From: Chara braunii
Lineage: Eukaryota > Streptophyta > Charophyceae > Charales > Characeae
Assembly (NCBI GenBank): GCA_003427395.1
Contig: BFEA01000020.1
Span: forward strand, 816,171 to 864,053
Length of the DNA: 47,883 bases
Direction: 5' to 3'
In this document: positions 29,207 through 40,160 of the stretch, one piece after another
How positions within the stretch are numbered: the stretch's first letter is position 1
Layout: every line of letters begins with the position of its first letter
The notes under the pieces: model-generated
What the model was told of the DNA's origin: nothing
The model's input: only the letters and a program-made list of their open reading frames with translations
Database searches by the model: none
Made by a program: the position numbers and the translations under genes

Positions 29207-30863
29207 GAACCTCGAATGAAAACTTGTATACCTGCAAAATCAGCGAGTCCCACAGACAATAACCATGCCNTAGCAAGCAGACCCTTTCACAACCAGCAGT
29301 CAAGCATTAACAAAAATTAAAATAAAACCCATAAATAAAATAATAAATAACAAATAATAATTAATACATAACAACTCTTCATTCCCAGGATTTATTGATT
29401 GCCTTGGTTTCGGCCTACCACTGACCAGGAATGTCGGACATCCTGTCAGTCTGACATACCTCATTCGGCCCGCCTCAGGCCAGGACTAGTCAGACCATCT
29501 GTTTAGACAGTCCCTTTGACCTGCCTCCAGGTCAGGACCAATCCTACCCACTACTCGAGTATGGCAGCCCTTTGGCACTCTCGCCAGGGCACCCAGACTA
29601 TAGCGGGTCTGGTCACCCTATGACAGTAGACGTTTCGTCAGTCTGACTGTCCCGAATCCGGATTTGACCACTGCGGTTAGGGACCGGCTCACCTACCAGT
29701 TTTTGGCCAAGGGCGCTGACTACCCCGCCCAGATTTTTGAACGCGGGACCCGGTCTAACCACAGTTCCAGGCTCTGGCTAACCTCACTGGATTGCATCCT
29801 CTAACTGTGGTAGGGTTCCAGCCGACCCCTTTCAGCCTCACAGGCTAGACTCCCGGAGTCTTAGCCTCAGCTGACTACGGAATTCGACACTCGCGTCGGG
29901 GACCTGCTGACCCCACCAGATTGCAACCTACTGCGGTAAGGATCTGGCTAGCCTCGGCAATCAACGTATCCTTAGGTTAGAGAAGAAAACCCCCGGCACA
30001 TACAGTCAGGCAAGCATATCATATCCCACAAGCAGATTGCCCTCGCCCCATAACAGAACAAACATTTCCCAGGAGACCTCCCTTCAGTCTCAAGAGGCAC
30101 TGAACAATAACATGCTAGCCAACACCAAGGGTTCGCAAAAGACTTCCCTTCAACCTCAAGCAAAGACTTAGTGCTAACCCCTGAGAGGTCCCTTCCCTCA
30201 ACTGGGATTTCTTTTTCCAAGAGACGTCCCGTAAGTCTCAAGGAAATACTGAAACTCTGATCATAGAGAGCTCCCTTCCCTCATCTGAGTGAAGACAGGT
30301 CCTTAGCCAAGAAGCACGAAGTCCCTCTACTGACCACTCTTAGTCAAGTAAAGTTAAACTTCTTTATGTCTGCCTTCATCTGAATCTCTTGAATGGACAG
30401 CTTAATTAGAGACACGAAGTCCTTTTGCTGATAACTTTCATTCAGACAAAAATGGACTTCTTTATGCCCATCATGCTTTCTCTTTACGATAAGAATAGTA
30501 CTGCTTATATCATTTGATGTGCCACAACCATGAGTTTCATAGATCTTGACACTGTCTCTATGCTCCCAGAGCTATACTCACAGTTACTCCCCACTCTCAG
30601 GATTTGACACTCATGGAACGACTGCAACGCTGCATCAAAGATATAGTCTTATTAACTTAGTTGCTTCCTGAAATAGAGAATGAAATCACTTGCTGAAAAT
30701 TGAAATATTGAAACCGAGATGCTGAAACTGAAGTACTGAAACTGAAGTACTGAAACTGAAATGCTGAATTGACTATGCAAGAATGATCATTGTCTGCTGA
30801 TAAATGAGTCTTACTTTTCTAGTGTCTTACTGTACTCTTCCTCAGTCCTCTATCACTGTTTTC
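29207..30863. other. 3' noncoding region of element 2
   Basis: Collinear with 9647-11295, with the same loose repeats and no supported gene. At 30712-30772 a 15-bp unit of the CTGAAACTGAAGTA type occurs about three times, against an imperfect single or double in element 1. Confidence 0.55.
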
Positions 30864-32010
30864 TTACTTGGATGGTTGACTTCTTTTTTCTCTCTTTGGA
30901 GTCACTGTAGAGATCAAGTCAGGGTCCCTGAAGATGAACTTACGAAGTCTTGACCCTGACACCATGTCGTGAACTCTGGATCCGTCAATTTCTGAGATCT
31001 CATAAACCTTGCCTTCTGCCTCTCCTATGATTCTGTAAGGACAAAACCATCTAGGCTCTAATCTTTTAGTCCATTGTGTTTCAAGAGAACTGTCAAACAG
31101 GAGAACAACATCCCCAATCTTCAATTTCTCTTTTCTTATATACCTTTTCTTGTTCCATCTTTCTTGATCCGATAGTCTGCTGTATGTCATTCTCTCTGCT
31201 GCATCCATCACTGCCTGATCGACTTCAAATATCTGCCTCATTATGATATGAAGGAGTTCTAAAATAAAATAATCTCTATCACTTTCTTGACTTGACCATG
31301 TCTTGACAATACTCTCAATCGGTAATGTAGCATATCGGTCGTACCACAGAGTGAAAGGTGCATACCCAGTGGTTCTCTTGACAGTAATATTATCAGCATA
31401 TACAGCAGCTCTTAACAACTTTGGCCAATTGTTGAGTTTCCCTTCACACCACTTGTCTAATGAATCTTTCAGAGTTTTGTGGCCTCTTTCAACAGGTGCC
31501 TTCCCTTGAGGATGGTAAGTAGTCACATACCGAATTCTGACACCCAATCTGAGTGTAATTCTTCAGACAACCTCATTTCTGAATTCTGGTCCTCTGTCTG
31601 AGACAAATTCTCTGATAAAAGGATACCTGAGGTAGACTTCCTCTATCCAATCAGCCTCTTGCTCAACTGTCTTCCTTTTCAGAGTTTTTGCCTCAACGTA
31701 TCCAGAGAAATTATCTCTCATGTTTAATATATATCTCATCCCGCCCTTGCCGGGGGGCATAGTGATGAGATCCAGATGAACTGTACTACCTTGCTCTACC
31801 AGGATTGTAGGGAATAGGGGCTCAATTATCCTTGTGGTAGACCTCTTCTGACATACGACACATGATTTACAGTATCTGAAAATTATGTTTCTCATGCCAG
31901 GCCAAAAGTAAAGTTTGATAGTCGTGGAGTAGGTAGCCTCAGCAGCCCTGTGGCCACAACAACCCCCTCATGTAGAGCAGCGATTATCTCTAACTGCCTC
32001 TCCTTACCAC
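30864..32010 (-). pseudogene. Integrase (element 2), one internal stop and a frameshift
   Basis: More complete than in element 1. The zinc region ends CKSCVVCQKRST; the core has HLDLITMPPGKGG (first Asp), FVSDRGPEFRNEVV (second Asp) and PVERGHKTLKDSL (catalytic Glu), then an EPRWFCPYRI module (the Gly of GPY is Cys) and a basic tail ending at TAA 30864-30866. Lesions are TGA just after NEVV near 31563 and a one-base loss in the HHCC region near 31962 (LHEG side). The element 1 copy is intact at both of these sites but broken elsewhere. Confidence 0.87.
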
Positions 32011-33010
32011 AGATCACTCTTAGCGGAGGTAGGCCCCCCTTACCATCCACAAAGAGATGTCCTCTTTTTAGTCTGAATTTCTACCTTGAATCTTTACAGT
32101 AATATTCTTTTAGTTGCTCCTTTTNCATCTTTCTGTCAATCTCTTGATAGTTCTCATCATATTCTTCAAAGAAGAAAAATATNTCTTCTTCCTTCTTTTC
32201 ACTCTCCTCTTCTTCTTTTGAACCTGAACTTTCCCCAATCTCATGAGCAGCCACTGTGGCTGCATTAACCCTGGCATACTAATCGTTTGGTTCATGTTCT
32301 TCCTCTTTCCCAAGAATCGATTCATAAATGTATGCACTTGGGATTTCTCCCCAACTTTCTCTCTCTTCGNGCCACAGACTCCACTTGTAAGAGCGTGGTG
32401 CCTCATAATCGTCATCATCTTTTTCATTAAGAAAATTATCAACATAGGCAGATTTTTCAATTGTNCCATTCACATCTTCTTCTTCTTCTCGCCACTCAAT
32501 CCGGCTTAGGCCATCCGCTCTGTTCTTCTAAGTGGGGATATTTTCCAGCTTAAAATCATATGTCTAGATGAAGGTGATTCATCCGCTGACCGTTGGATCT
32601 ACCTGTTGGTGCTTTTTAATGGCACCAATCACAGCAGATGCATCAGTCCTCAGGATTAATCTCCTTCCCAAGACGTAGTGCCTGAAGCACCTGAGGCTAT
32701 GGATGATTGACAGTAGCTCTTTCCTGAATTGGGTGTAGCCTCTTTCAGTAGAATTGAGNTTCCTTCTTTCAAATCTTAAGGGTCTTTATCTCTCATTTTC
32801 ATCTTTCTGTATAAGCACTCCACCCAGAGCCACTGATCCTCCATCAGCCTCAATGATGAAAGGTCTTGTCTCCTCATCATCATAATATGGCACTACCAGC
32901 ACTACACCACCGTCACTTAGTTTTTCTTTCAACGTTTCTGCTGCAGGCTGTCTTTATCATTCCATGTTAAGTTAGCCCCTTGTCTTACCATTTCTCTCAG
33001 AGGCTCTGCA
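32011..33010 (-). pseudogene. RNase H and acidic linker (element 2)
   Basis: Collinear with 12441-13440. Recognisable RNase H strings persist but the frame is interrupted, among others by Trp to TAG in the WITFIWTYDF segment near 32570 and by a stop in the middle. It shares with element 1 the TAG before KNRAD (near 32527) and the frame change relative to RT near 32942. The linker is Glu/Lys-rich. Confidence 0.75.
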
Positions 33011-34132
33011 AGCGCAGCAAAATGAGGAATAAAAATCCTCCAGAATCCAGAGACTCTCAAGAAGCTCCTGACGTCTGTCACTCTCTTGAGAGGCAAAGGT
33101 TAGTTCAAGATCTTGTCTATCTTCTTGGGATTTGGGCTCCTACCCTTGCAGAAGCATCTGAAGCCCACGATAATCTTTTCTGGTTGAAAGAGAAGGGACT
33201 TTGGCTCACTGGCACTCAGATTATACTTCCGAAGTCTTTCTAAGACCATCTTTACTCCTTCAGCAACTTCCCAGACAAACTTTCCGACTCCCCCTGCGAG
33301 CAAAGTCTCATCTCTTACCAAGGGTCCTTTTACAGGATTATCATTAATATAGAGACTGGTTATTTCAGGCGAGATTTCCTACATGACCTTGATTATATCC
33401 CTTTGAACCACCGCCACTCCGTTAGTCCAACCCTGAGGTACCTCACACATCTGAACAAAACCCCCTTGGCGTGTGCATGACAGTCATCGGTCGGCTAGTG
33501 GGATCAATAGGGAACTGATCATAGTCAGAATACAGGTCAACTAGGGAATAAATACATCGACCAGCAAAGGATTCAGCGAGGAGATCACGTACCGTCACAG
33601 AATTGAGCTTCTGGAGATTCTGTATCCATCTTAGCCCGCCCCCTGGGTTCCAAAAACAAAACCAGTGGTTAGCATACGGTCCATCAGCAGGTTCAACAAC
33701 ATTGGATGCATTTTTCTTGTCAAGGTACTTTACTACTTCCGCTTCTTCCTTTAGGGCATACTTAGTTGGTCTATCATTCCATGGGACATGATCAACTGTC
33801 AAAATCTTAGTCATCTTGATCATGTCCACATCCAACCGTCCTCTCTCTTCATCATTAAAGGAGAAAGCACCTGAGAATTTCTGACACATCCTGAAGATAT
33901 ATTCTTTCTCTTTAGGCAGGATAAACTGATCTGAGTCTATCTTCATTGTGTCAAACCTTTCTCTGGTGACCCTGTTTTCCAGTTTTGCTGATTCCCTCAA
34001 TGCTCTTATGATTTGCCTCTCCTTTTCCAATGCTTCATCATAATCATTTTCTATTAAGACTGTCACTGGGTTTTTCTTTACCCTCTTGGGTTTGTATTTT
34101 CTTTTCGACCCAGTGCCTATTTTCCTAAAAAA
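33011..34132 (-). pseudogene. Reverse transcriptase (element 2)
   Basis: It starts in the -1 frame at the slippery heptamer 34126-34132. It retains GGGLRWIQNLQKLNSVTVRD, SLVDLYSDYDQFPID (motif A, with Gly to Asp next to the catalytic region) and, after a one-base insertion near 33465 in the TPRG region, PQGWTNG and LYINDNPVKG with Asn at 33343-33345 in the YxDD box. An 8-codon stretch present in element 1 (DAGSLPNA) is lost between two ATCA repeats near 33586. The in-frame TAG at 33379-33381 is shared with element 1. Unlike element 1, the thumb region (33017-33115) is present. Confidence 0.86.
34064..34132 (-). promoter_or_regulatory. Candidate -1 frameshift signal between PR and RT (element 2)
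   Basis: T TTT TTA (34126-34132) is in phase with the long open gag-protease frame, which stops at TAG 34117-34119; the -1 frame continues as RT. After a 10-nt spacer a perfect 8-bp stem, CACTGGGT (34108-34115) and ACCCAGTG (34064-34071), encloses a 36-nt loop that itself holds ACCC-AAGA-GGGT. Heptamer, spacing and stem are shared with element 1. U UUU UUA is an established slippery sequence in retroviruses. Confidence 0.68.
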
Positions 34133-36039
34133 GAGTGAGTCGATGCAAATCTCAACTCCATCTTTCCCCCCTTAGCAGTTCCCACAGCTTTCTTGAAGGT
34201 TTCAATTTGCCCGTCTTCATCCTCGAGTTTACCAAGGGCTCTCATTATCTTCGAAACATGATTGATTCCCACTGAAATCTCTCCTTTTGCGTCTCGTTTC
34301 CCTTCCTCCTTTAGTCTCCTAACCATTTCAGCAGATTTCTCCCACCTGATCGAGTTAGCAGATAGTTGATGCTTGAAATAGGTTTTCGTACCGACCATAA
34401 AGGTCTGCTCTTGAGCAGGCTCTGGATCCTGTAGACTGATCCAGGATGACCCTTCATGACTGAAAAATTGGACTGCCTCCATCCTATGAGAGAATGGAGT
34501 TCTCAAGATGCAGTCATGATCCAGATCAGGTACTACAAAACCCAGTAAATCCACAGTCATTGTCCCAACCTTAATTGACAAATTATCAATAAACCCTGCC
34601 ATGAATAGCTCTCCTGCAATATTACTTAGTACATTTTTTGCAGGTTTGTCAATTGATAAATTACACGCTTCCATCGTTCTTCGTGAAAGAAGTATCATCT
34701 CTGCCCCAAAATGTACTAAGGCTAGAATCTTCATTTCGTTAATGTGAATTATAAGATGCTCACAACCAATGGTTGCAAATCTCATATTGCAACCTGGCAG
34801 TGATCTATTCACTTGATTGGGAAAGACTGACCCCAAATAGTTAACTTCCATCTTCTTCTTCTCAATTAACCGTTTCAACTTTTCTCTCAGTTTGGGTGCT
34901 AGTATCATTGCTTCCTTGAAAGACAGTGTCACTTCCGTTTCTTCCAGCATCTTAACAATTACATCAAAAATCATTGTCCCATCATCCAAATCACTCTTCA
35001 GAATATATTTTTTATTTCTTCCCTGTTCATTCTTTTCATGTGAACGCTCCGGTTCAGGATCATAAAGGATGTCGATAAGTGATTCCTCAGCCTTCTTTCT
35101 TTTCTTTTTTTCTATCATTTGAGGAGTCATACGGGTTTGGTGGTTCCTTTCTTCACCAACCCTGACATTAGGTTCCATGACAAGTTCTGTGGGTAGATCA
35201 CCATGGAATGACATCATGTTTGTCAGGAAATGAGTCATTTCATTGGAAGAGGACTCTACTAGTCCAGAAGGATTATGAAAAGTAGGGCTCTCTACCAATG
35301 GAGACTCACTTGTTGATGCCTCACTAGGCTCACACTCTGTCAATGTTAAGGACTGCAGAGACGACTCAATCATGGTATTAGGGTCATCTGTTCTTTGTAC
35401 CAGTTCACTAGGCAAATCTCCAGTGAGGAAATGAACATTCACATTGGTCTTTCTCTTCTTCTTAATCTTCATCTTTTCATCATGTTTAAGAGCAAGAAGC
35501 CTCATACCTCCCGGATGTCTGGGGTCCAACTTATTCCATGAGCTATCAGAGACATGGCACATTGCATCTTTCCTTGCCACCCCACTTCTTACATCCTCCT
35601 CAAGTGGCTTGCAGTAGGTGGTAGTATGCCCACTTTCTCCACAATAGTAGCAAGTAAAACTCCTGTTAGGACGCTCATCATATTTTCTTCTCTCTCTNTT
35701 TCCTCCATCATTATTCTTCCCATTCCTTTTGGTTCTGGACGAATCCCCCTTCTTATCATGATTTTCGTCGTCATCATCATCGTCGTCATCTTCCTCACTT
35801 TCAGCCTTTTTCTTTCCCCTGTCATCCATAGCATGCGTTGCAGGCCTCGCAGGCATAAAGTTAGCCATCACTTTTTGAAGAATATTCTCAGTAGTCAAAT
35901 TGCTTCCTCTATTAATTCCATTCCCAGTCTCTCAGTCCTTGGCCAAAGTACTCATCTGATCCAGTAACCATTTCTTATGGGAGACAATAGGTAGAGTTCT
36001 TATGATTGCAACCATTTTATCCCATCTGAGAGGATAGTG
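34117..36039 (-). pseudogene. Gag nucleocapsid, connector and protease (element 2), active site lost
   Basis: It has one uninterrupted stretch of 593 codons (34117-35898) covering, in order, an acidic run, the CCHC knuckle CYYCGESGHTTTYC, a Ser/Glu/Pro-rich connector, a Lys/Glu-rich linker, the protease and a charged linker to the frameshift site. This shows that nucleocapsid, protease and linker were one frame before the nad1 insertion split the same region in element 1. The protease active site reads LALVHFGAEM: the catalytic Asp is His and the Ser is Phe, so the enzyme is dead, although the rest of the fold (AGFIDNL, DHDCIL) remains. Between 35899 and 36039 the frame has a Trp-to-stop change near 35933. 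Confidence 0.85.
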
Positions 36040-36588
36040 CTAAGCTTGATTAAGGACTGCTTGCCTTTCAGTGTCAGTAAAGTTTGTCAAAAATATATGG
36101 CATCTCTGGGCTTCATCCAAATATGGAATTCTTCTTGCTGTTCGGGTGAAGGTCTGAAGAAAAACATTGAAAGTGTCGTATTTTGCTCTTCTGATATTGA
36201 GTAGGTCCTTAGTAGTGGTTGGAACTGAATCTTTCTCAAATTGTTTCTTCAGTCTCTCCTTGACTTCTTTTCAGGTAGTGACACCTTCCATTAGCTCATG
36301 AACTGTCAGTCTCGAATCAGTGTCACAATAAGATAGAAGATGCTTAAGCCGTTGCTTATCTGTCCATCCATAACTGAGTCCAAATAATTCATACTCGTCC
36401 AAGAAGTCATTAACCTGAGGTCCTCTGAAGCAGGGAATTCTCTCATGTGACATTTTTGCTCTGGCAATATCTGACCCCTCTTTGATTGTATCAACTCTCT
36501 CGACCAGTTCCCGTATAACCCCAACCAAGGCCTCTCCATTGGTCCAAGCAGATGTACTTGGTCTTGCTCGCCCTACCATCTTGACCAT
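36040..36588 (-). pseudogene. Gag capsid-like region (element 2)
   Basis: Counterpart of 16653-17201 from the same ATG. VNDFLDEYELFGLSYGW and LLSYCDTDSRL are intact. A TGA at about 36271 replaces the Trp expected in EGVTT-W-KEVKERL; after it the frame continues with the RRAKYDTFNVFLQTF and CHIFLTNFTD strings to the TAG at 36040-36042, which is the TAG also found in element 1. Confidence 0.78.
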
Positions 36589-36649
36589 AGACTTTTCCCA
36601 AGTATTCCTTTCTCTTTCTGTGACTCTTGTCCTTTTTCTTTTCTGCCCT

Positions 36650-36919
36650 TCAATCTCTCACTCTTCTCGCAAGAGATACAGGCTCGTTCCTCTCTTCTCT
36701 TGTTTGCTCTATCCCCTTAGAGTTCTGTACAAATAGGGTATAAGCAATAATTGATTGGGTAGTGATAAAGGGCAGTGCAATCCTTCTCAACCTTCCTATA
36801 TAATCTTCAATCAATTCTTTCTCATCATCCCTACTCAGTCTTCTGTCATACCACTTTACAGTACCCCGGATCATAAAATATCGAGTCAGGTCTATAATCT
36901 CATAATCAAATTGCATCAT
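36650..36919 (-). CDS. Small ORF e (element 2), open
   Basis: It has 89 codons, the same length as in element 1, with about six substitutions, mostly conservative (T/I, I/V, K/R). It directly follows the TAA of d in the same frame. Both copies staying open while every pol gene is damaged is notable but could be chance in a short frame. Confidence 0.65.
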   Translation of the reverse strand: MMQFDYEIIDLTRYFMIRGTVKWYDRRLSRDDEKELIEDYIGRLRRIALPFITTQSIIAYTLFVQNSKGIEQTREERNEPVSLARRVRD

Positions 36920-37210
36920 TTACAGCCCACTGTTGATCGTTCTTGCAAAAGAGACTCGTTCCTGAAAAGTGTGGTATAATACTCTCTCAATAGTTCTCAT
37001 TTTCACCACCTTTAACAGAGAGTTTATCTCAGTCTGGTCAGTGGTAATTCTCAAGCAAGAATCTCTCATGCGATCCAAGAAAGGCTGCAAAAACTCAAGC
37101 TCATCCAGGGTAGAAAGATTTATGTCAGAGATCCGAAGAGTCCCCTCTATCTTGACTACCTTACCCTCTAACACAACTCCTAGTGTCAGTTGTTGAGTCA
37201 AGTTGGGCAT
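36920..37210 (-). CDS. Small ORF d (element 2), open
   Basis: It has 96 codons, the same length as in element 1, and its ATG overlaps the TGA of ORF c (ATGCCCAACTTGA). It keeps TLGVVLEGKVVKIEGT, the helix DELEFLQPFLDRMRD and ITTDQTEINSLLKVV. Paralogue of e. Confidence 0.65.
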   Translation of the reverse strand: MPNLTQQLTLGVVLEGKVVKIEGTLRISDINLSTLDELEFLQPFLDRMRDSCLRITTDQTEINSLLKVVKMRTIERVLYHTFQERVSFARTINSGL

Positions 37211-37761
37211 TGGTAATCATCAAAAGCAACATCTGAAAGGTAGACCTCAGGTTGGACATAATCATGGACCTCGAATCTGTGTTGAAAGGTATTCAGGAGT
37301 AGGGATTTTATCATCACAGTGGAGTCTTTTTCTCTTGCTCTACCAGTCTCAGCAATAGCTTCCAACAGAGGCATCAAATCTCTCCTGCCTTCAAATTCCT
37401 TAGCAGTTGAGAACTAAGGAAGCCTCTCAAATTGTCTTACTTCTTTCCGCCAGGTTACTTTCCTCTTTAGCTTTTCAAGCCACTCCNTGGTTCTTATGAG
37501 ACTAATGTAAGCACCTGTCTGACACTTCAAGAAGCCATCTTCCTTTTCTAGACCTGCCGATACATAAATCCTTACGTCCAGGCTATCTGTACTCAGGAAT
37601 TTGACCACTGAAATATGAAATATTATCGGCCCTCTCTCACAAGTCTCATATATCAGGATCACAAAATGATTATCACACCCTACTACCTCGTACAGTTTAC
37701 CCCTCACAGTAGTTATTCTGGCTACTGAGAGTATTCTTCTTGGACTCTCTTCACTTGCCAT
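37198..37761 (-). pseudogene. Small ORF c (element 2), one stop
   Basis: It has 188 codons in one frame, exactly as in element 1. It carries an in-frame TAG near 37416 after QFERLP, where element 1 reads on, and it reads Trp where element 1 has its first stop. The two copies therefore complement each other, and the ancestral frame was open over its whole length apart from an N at 37489. Overlaps with b (about 40 nt) and d (13 nt) are kept. Confidence 0.6.
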
Positions 37762-38216
37762 GCAAATTTTATCATGGCATACCAATTGTTTTTAGACAGG
37801 TTGATATCAGGTAAAGGAGGGACTGAAAATCCATCAAAGACAGCAAAACGAGTCGACCCGGTGAAACATTTGTTCTCTCTCTCAAGTCTCTCCTTATCTC
37901 TCAGTACTACCTCTTCAGCAAATCCCCAGCATCTCCCATACACTGCATCAGCGCTTCTTTTTTTTGGAACATAGATTCTCACATCATACACATCCAGATC
38001 TGTGAAATAGAAGGTCAGTACATATACTCGTTCCTGCTCCCATCCACTCTCGACCGTCTCATGCCCGACAACTTCATATGGAAATGCCTCGCTCTTGCTC
38101 AGACTATCCAGTGACCTTAGGAGACATTCAATCTTCTCTTAACTTGGACTCGAACCTCTACCACAATTTGACCTTCTTTGTCTGATTACTTCTGCTGAAA
38201 TCTCTTCAGCTCTCAT
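37722..38216 (-). pseudogene. Small ORF b (element 2), one stop
   Basis: Same start as in element 1 (ATG 38216). A TAA near 38140 interrupts the Ser-rich N-terminal part, after which YEVVGHETVES, YVLTFYFTDLDVYDVRIYVP, the charged helix, VPPLPDINL and NNWYAMIKFAWQVKR are intact. It ends three codons earlier than in element 1, at a TAG. Confidence 0.62.
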
Positions 38217-38235
38217 GACCACCGTTTCTTCTCTC

Positions 38236-38618
38236 TCATGTCAATACCATGTTGATTATTGGCAGCCAGTTAGTCCTATCACAATAGTTGTCAGGTATAG
38301 GAGGGATTGAAACAGTCTTGTATGTTACTGTCATTATACCCCATTCCAGTTTCTTCTTTTGCTTGATCAGATCTGTCTTTTCATCATAGATAAATTGGAT
38401 CACGATCTCCCATAACCAATTAAAATTTTCACCTTCATTGTTGCCTCCTTCCTTGATATATGGGCGGATATCATAGATATCTCCCTCCAAGAAGTGAGTC
38501 AACACTACACTGATGGTTGAACCACAAAAGTGATAGCCCTAACAAGCCTCATACCTGTAAGGAATATCCCCTTCGTGATAAATTTAGACAAATCTTTCAG
38601 AACACTGTCGGCCAACAT
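38236..38618 (-). pseudogene. Small ORF a (element 2), broken
   Basis: It has the ATG at 38618 but loses one base near 38565 and has Trp to TAG in the ACWGYH segment near 38540. The part 38236-38505 is open with EGDIYDIRPYIKEGG and SIPPIPDNY and ends at a TGA slightly before the position of the a/b overlap of element 1. Confidence 0.6.
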
Positions 38619-38932
38619 TTGTCTTGATCCGCCTCACTCTCTTCCTTTCAATTGCCTTCTGTGTATTGAGAGATAATTGGGCATACCTGGTGTCAAGCTC
38701 GATCCTCTCCAGTCAATACTATCAATCTCATTTTCCCGATCCAGTGTGGTACCTCACACAAGGAAGAAATAAATCACAGTTAGCAGTCGTGATTCTCAAG
38801 AAATTCAAGACTTGAATGACAATAATAAAGTTAACATGAAACTCTCAGAAATTTCAACAGTTCTCACGTCCTAATCAAAGCTCAAAGACAATAATGACCT
38901 AGGTTCGTTCCGGACACGAAAATCTTTTCATG

Positions 38933-38950
38933 TCCCCAGCAACGACGTCA
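38933..38950 (-). promoter_or_regulatory. Primer-binding site of element 2
   Basis: Minus-strand TGACGTCGTTGCTGGGGA has three differences from the tRNA-Asp complement, one of them shared with element 1. It lies four bases from the LTR end. Confidence 0.75.
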
Positions 38951-39142
38951 TTTTTGTCGCACTTTTTTCATTCCGTCCACTTCGGGCGACCAGAAAGCCA
39001 ACAGGCTGTCACGCAACATTTTGTGTGTGTTTGCAATAAATAAAATAAATTAAATAATGCAAATCCCTTCCTGTAGTGTGCGTCCGGCTTCGAGCGAGAC
39101 CCTTCAATTGCGGTCTTTGCCGGTCCCCGATCTGAGGAATCT

Positions 39143-39148
39143 TTTATT
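39143..39148 (-). promoter_or_regulatory. Candidate poly(A) signal AATAAA in LTR-C
   Basis: Equivalent to 2873-2878 and 19757-19762. Confidence 0.3.
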
Positions 39149-39423
39149 TTGATTCGGAACAGCAGAGAATTATGCAAGTAATAATCATAAAATTATGGGG
39201 TACTATGCATGCATCAATTATGTCAATCTGATTTTGAGAACTGTGACAAAACATCCACGGAGGCAATCATCAAGCAAGAACAATGCAGAAAATAAAACTG
39301 ACTGACTCGAGCAAAGACAGGGGCGATTGAGTGAGGGAAGAATGTGAATTCATAATAATCTCAGAAAGTACACATAAATGAGCGTGGTCAGCACCTCTCA
39401 AGAGTCCTCACTCATTCCCCTGG

Positions 39424-40098
39424 TCAGTCTCTCTCAATCTCACTTTTCACTGATCTTCTCTGGTGTCGTGACCCACGCCCACATACATTCTGAGACTGGG
39501 GCTTCGTGACAAAATGCCCTTTGTAGCCAGCAAGCTCTGAGCACGACCATCCAAGGCACATGACACGGTAGTTAACGATGTAGCTAAACTCCTCCCACAA
39601 AGTAGGTAGTCCGTCCACTCAAAAGACTCCTCGTCTGAGGTAGGGATACTCGGTGGGCTCTGTCAGCGCCTCAACATCGATCATTGCTGGAGAGATGTAC
39701 CTCTTTGCCAATCCAATCACATCCAGCCAACTCGTGCCATCCGTGAGTAGAGAAGGGACAAGAGGCCTAGGATAGTCAGTATAAAGCAGCGGCCCGAAGC
39801 TGCGGATCAACGTGGTGCCACTCTCATCGAGCTCCCTCTCTCTGTGCTCAAGGTATTAAGTGGCTGAGATCCAGACTGGATCAAAAAGTTCATGAGTATC
39901 CTTGCCCTTCTTCGGGTAAGGCCTCAGATCGTGGACAGTGCTATCAACAAAACTGGTCTGGACAATGAAGATTGACAGATCTCCTTGTCTGAAACCAATG
40001 GCCCCAGCATACTGATAACGGAATGTCTCCTTGCATGAAATCTGATTGAGATTGGCCAGCACTGACTCGCTGACTCGAAAGGACTCGACTGTACTCAT
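39424..40098 (-). pseudogene. L1 (copy C), full frame with two stops
   Basis: The best-preserved L1: 225 codons in one frame from ATG 40098 (MSTVESFRVS). Residues 11-20 form a helix (ESVLANLNQI); FRYQYAG (26-32) matches FRYEVVG of ORF b; SIFIVQTSFVDSTVHDLRPY (42-61) matches the aromatic strand and D-V-x-D-V-x-x-Y of b and a; then the charged helix, DYPRPLV and GTSWLDVIGLAKRYI. Stops are TAA near 39856 (residue 81) and TGA at 39619-39621. The tail is Cys/Trp-containing and then basic. This copy gives the clearest evidence that the LTR and the leader carry members of one gene family. Confidence 0.62.
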
Positions 40099-40160
40099 GG
40101 GTAGATTAGCCGGTGCAGATTGACTAGATGATCACTGATAACTGATCAATGAGAACTGAA

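Noticed and set aside
13710-36042. Alternative genetic code with TAG as sense.
   Set aside because: TAA and TGA also interrupt obvious frames (for example TGA near 31563 and 36271), TAG also occurs as a unique lesion in single copies, and the sites can be explained as inherited lesions.
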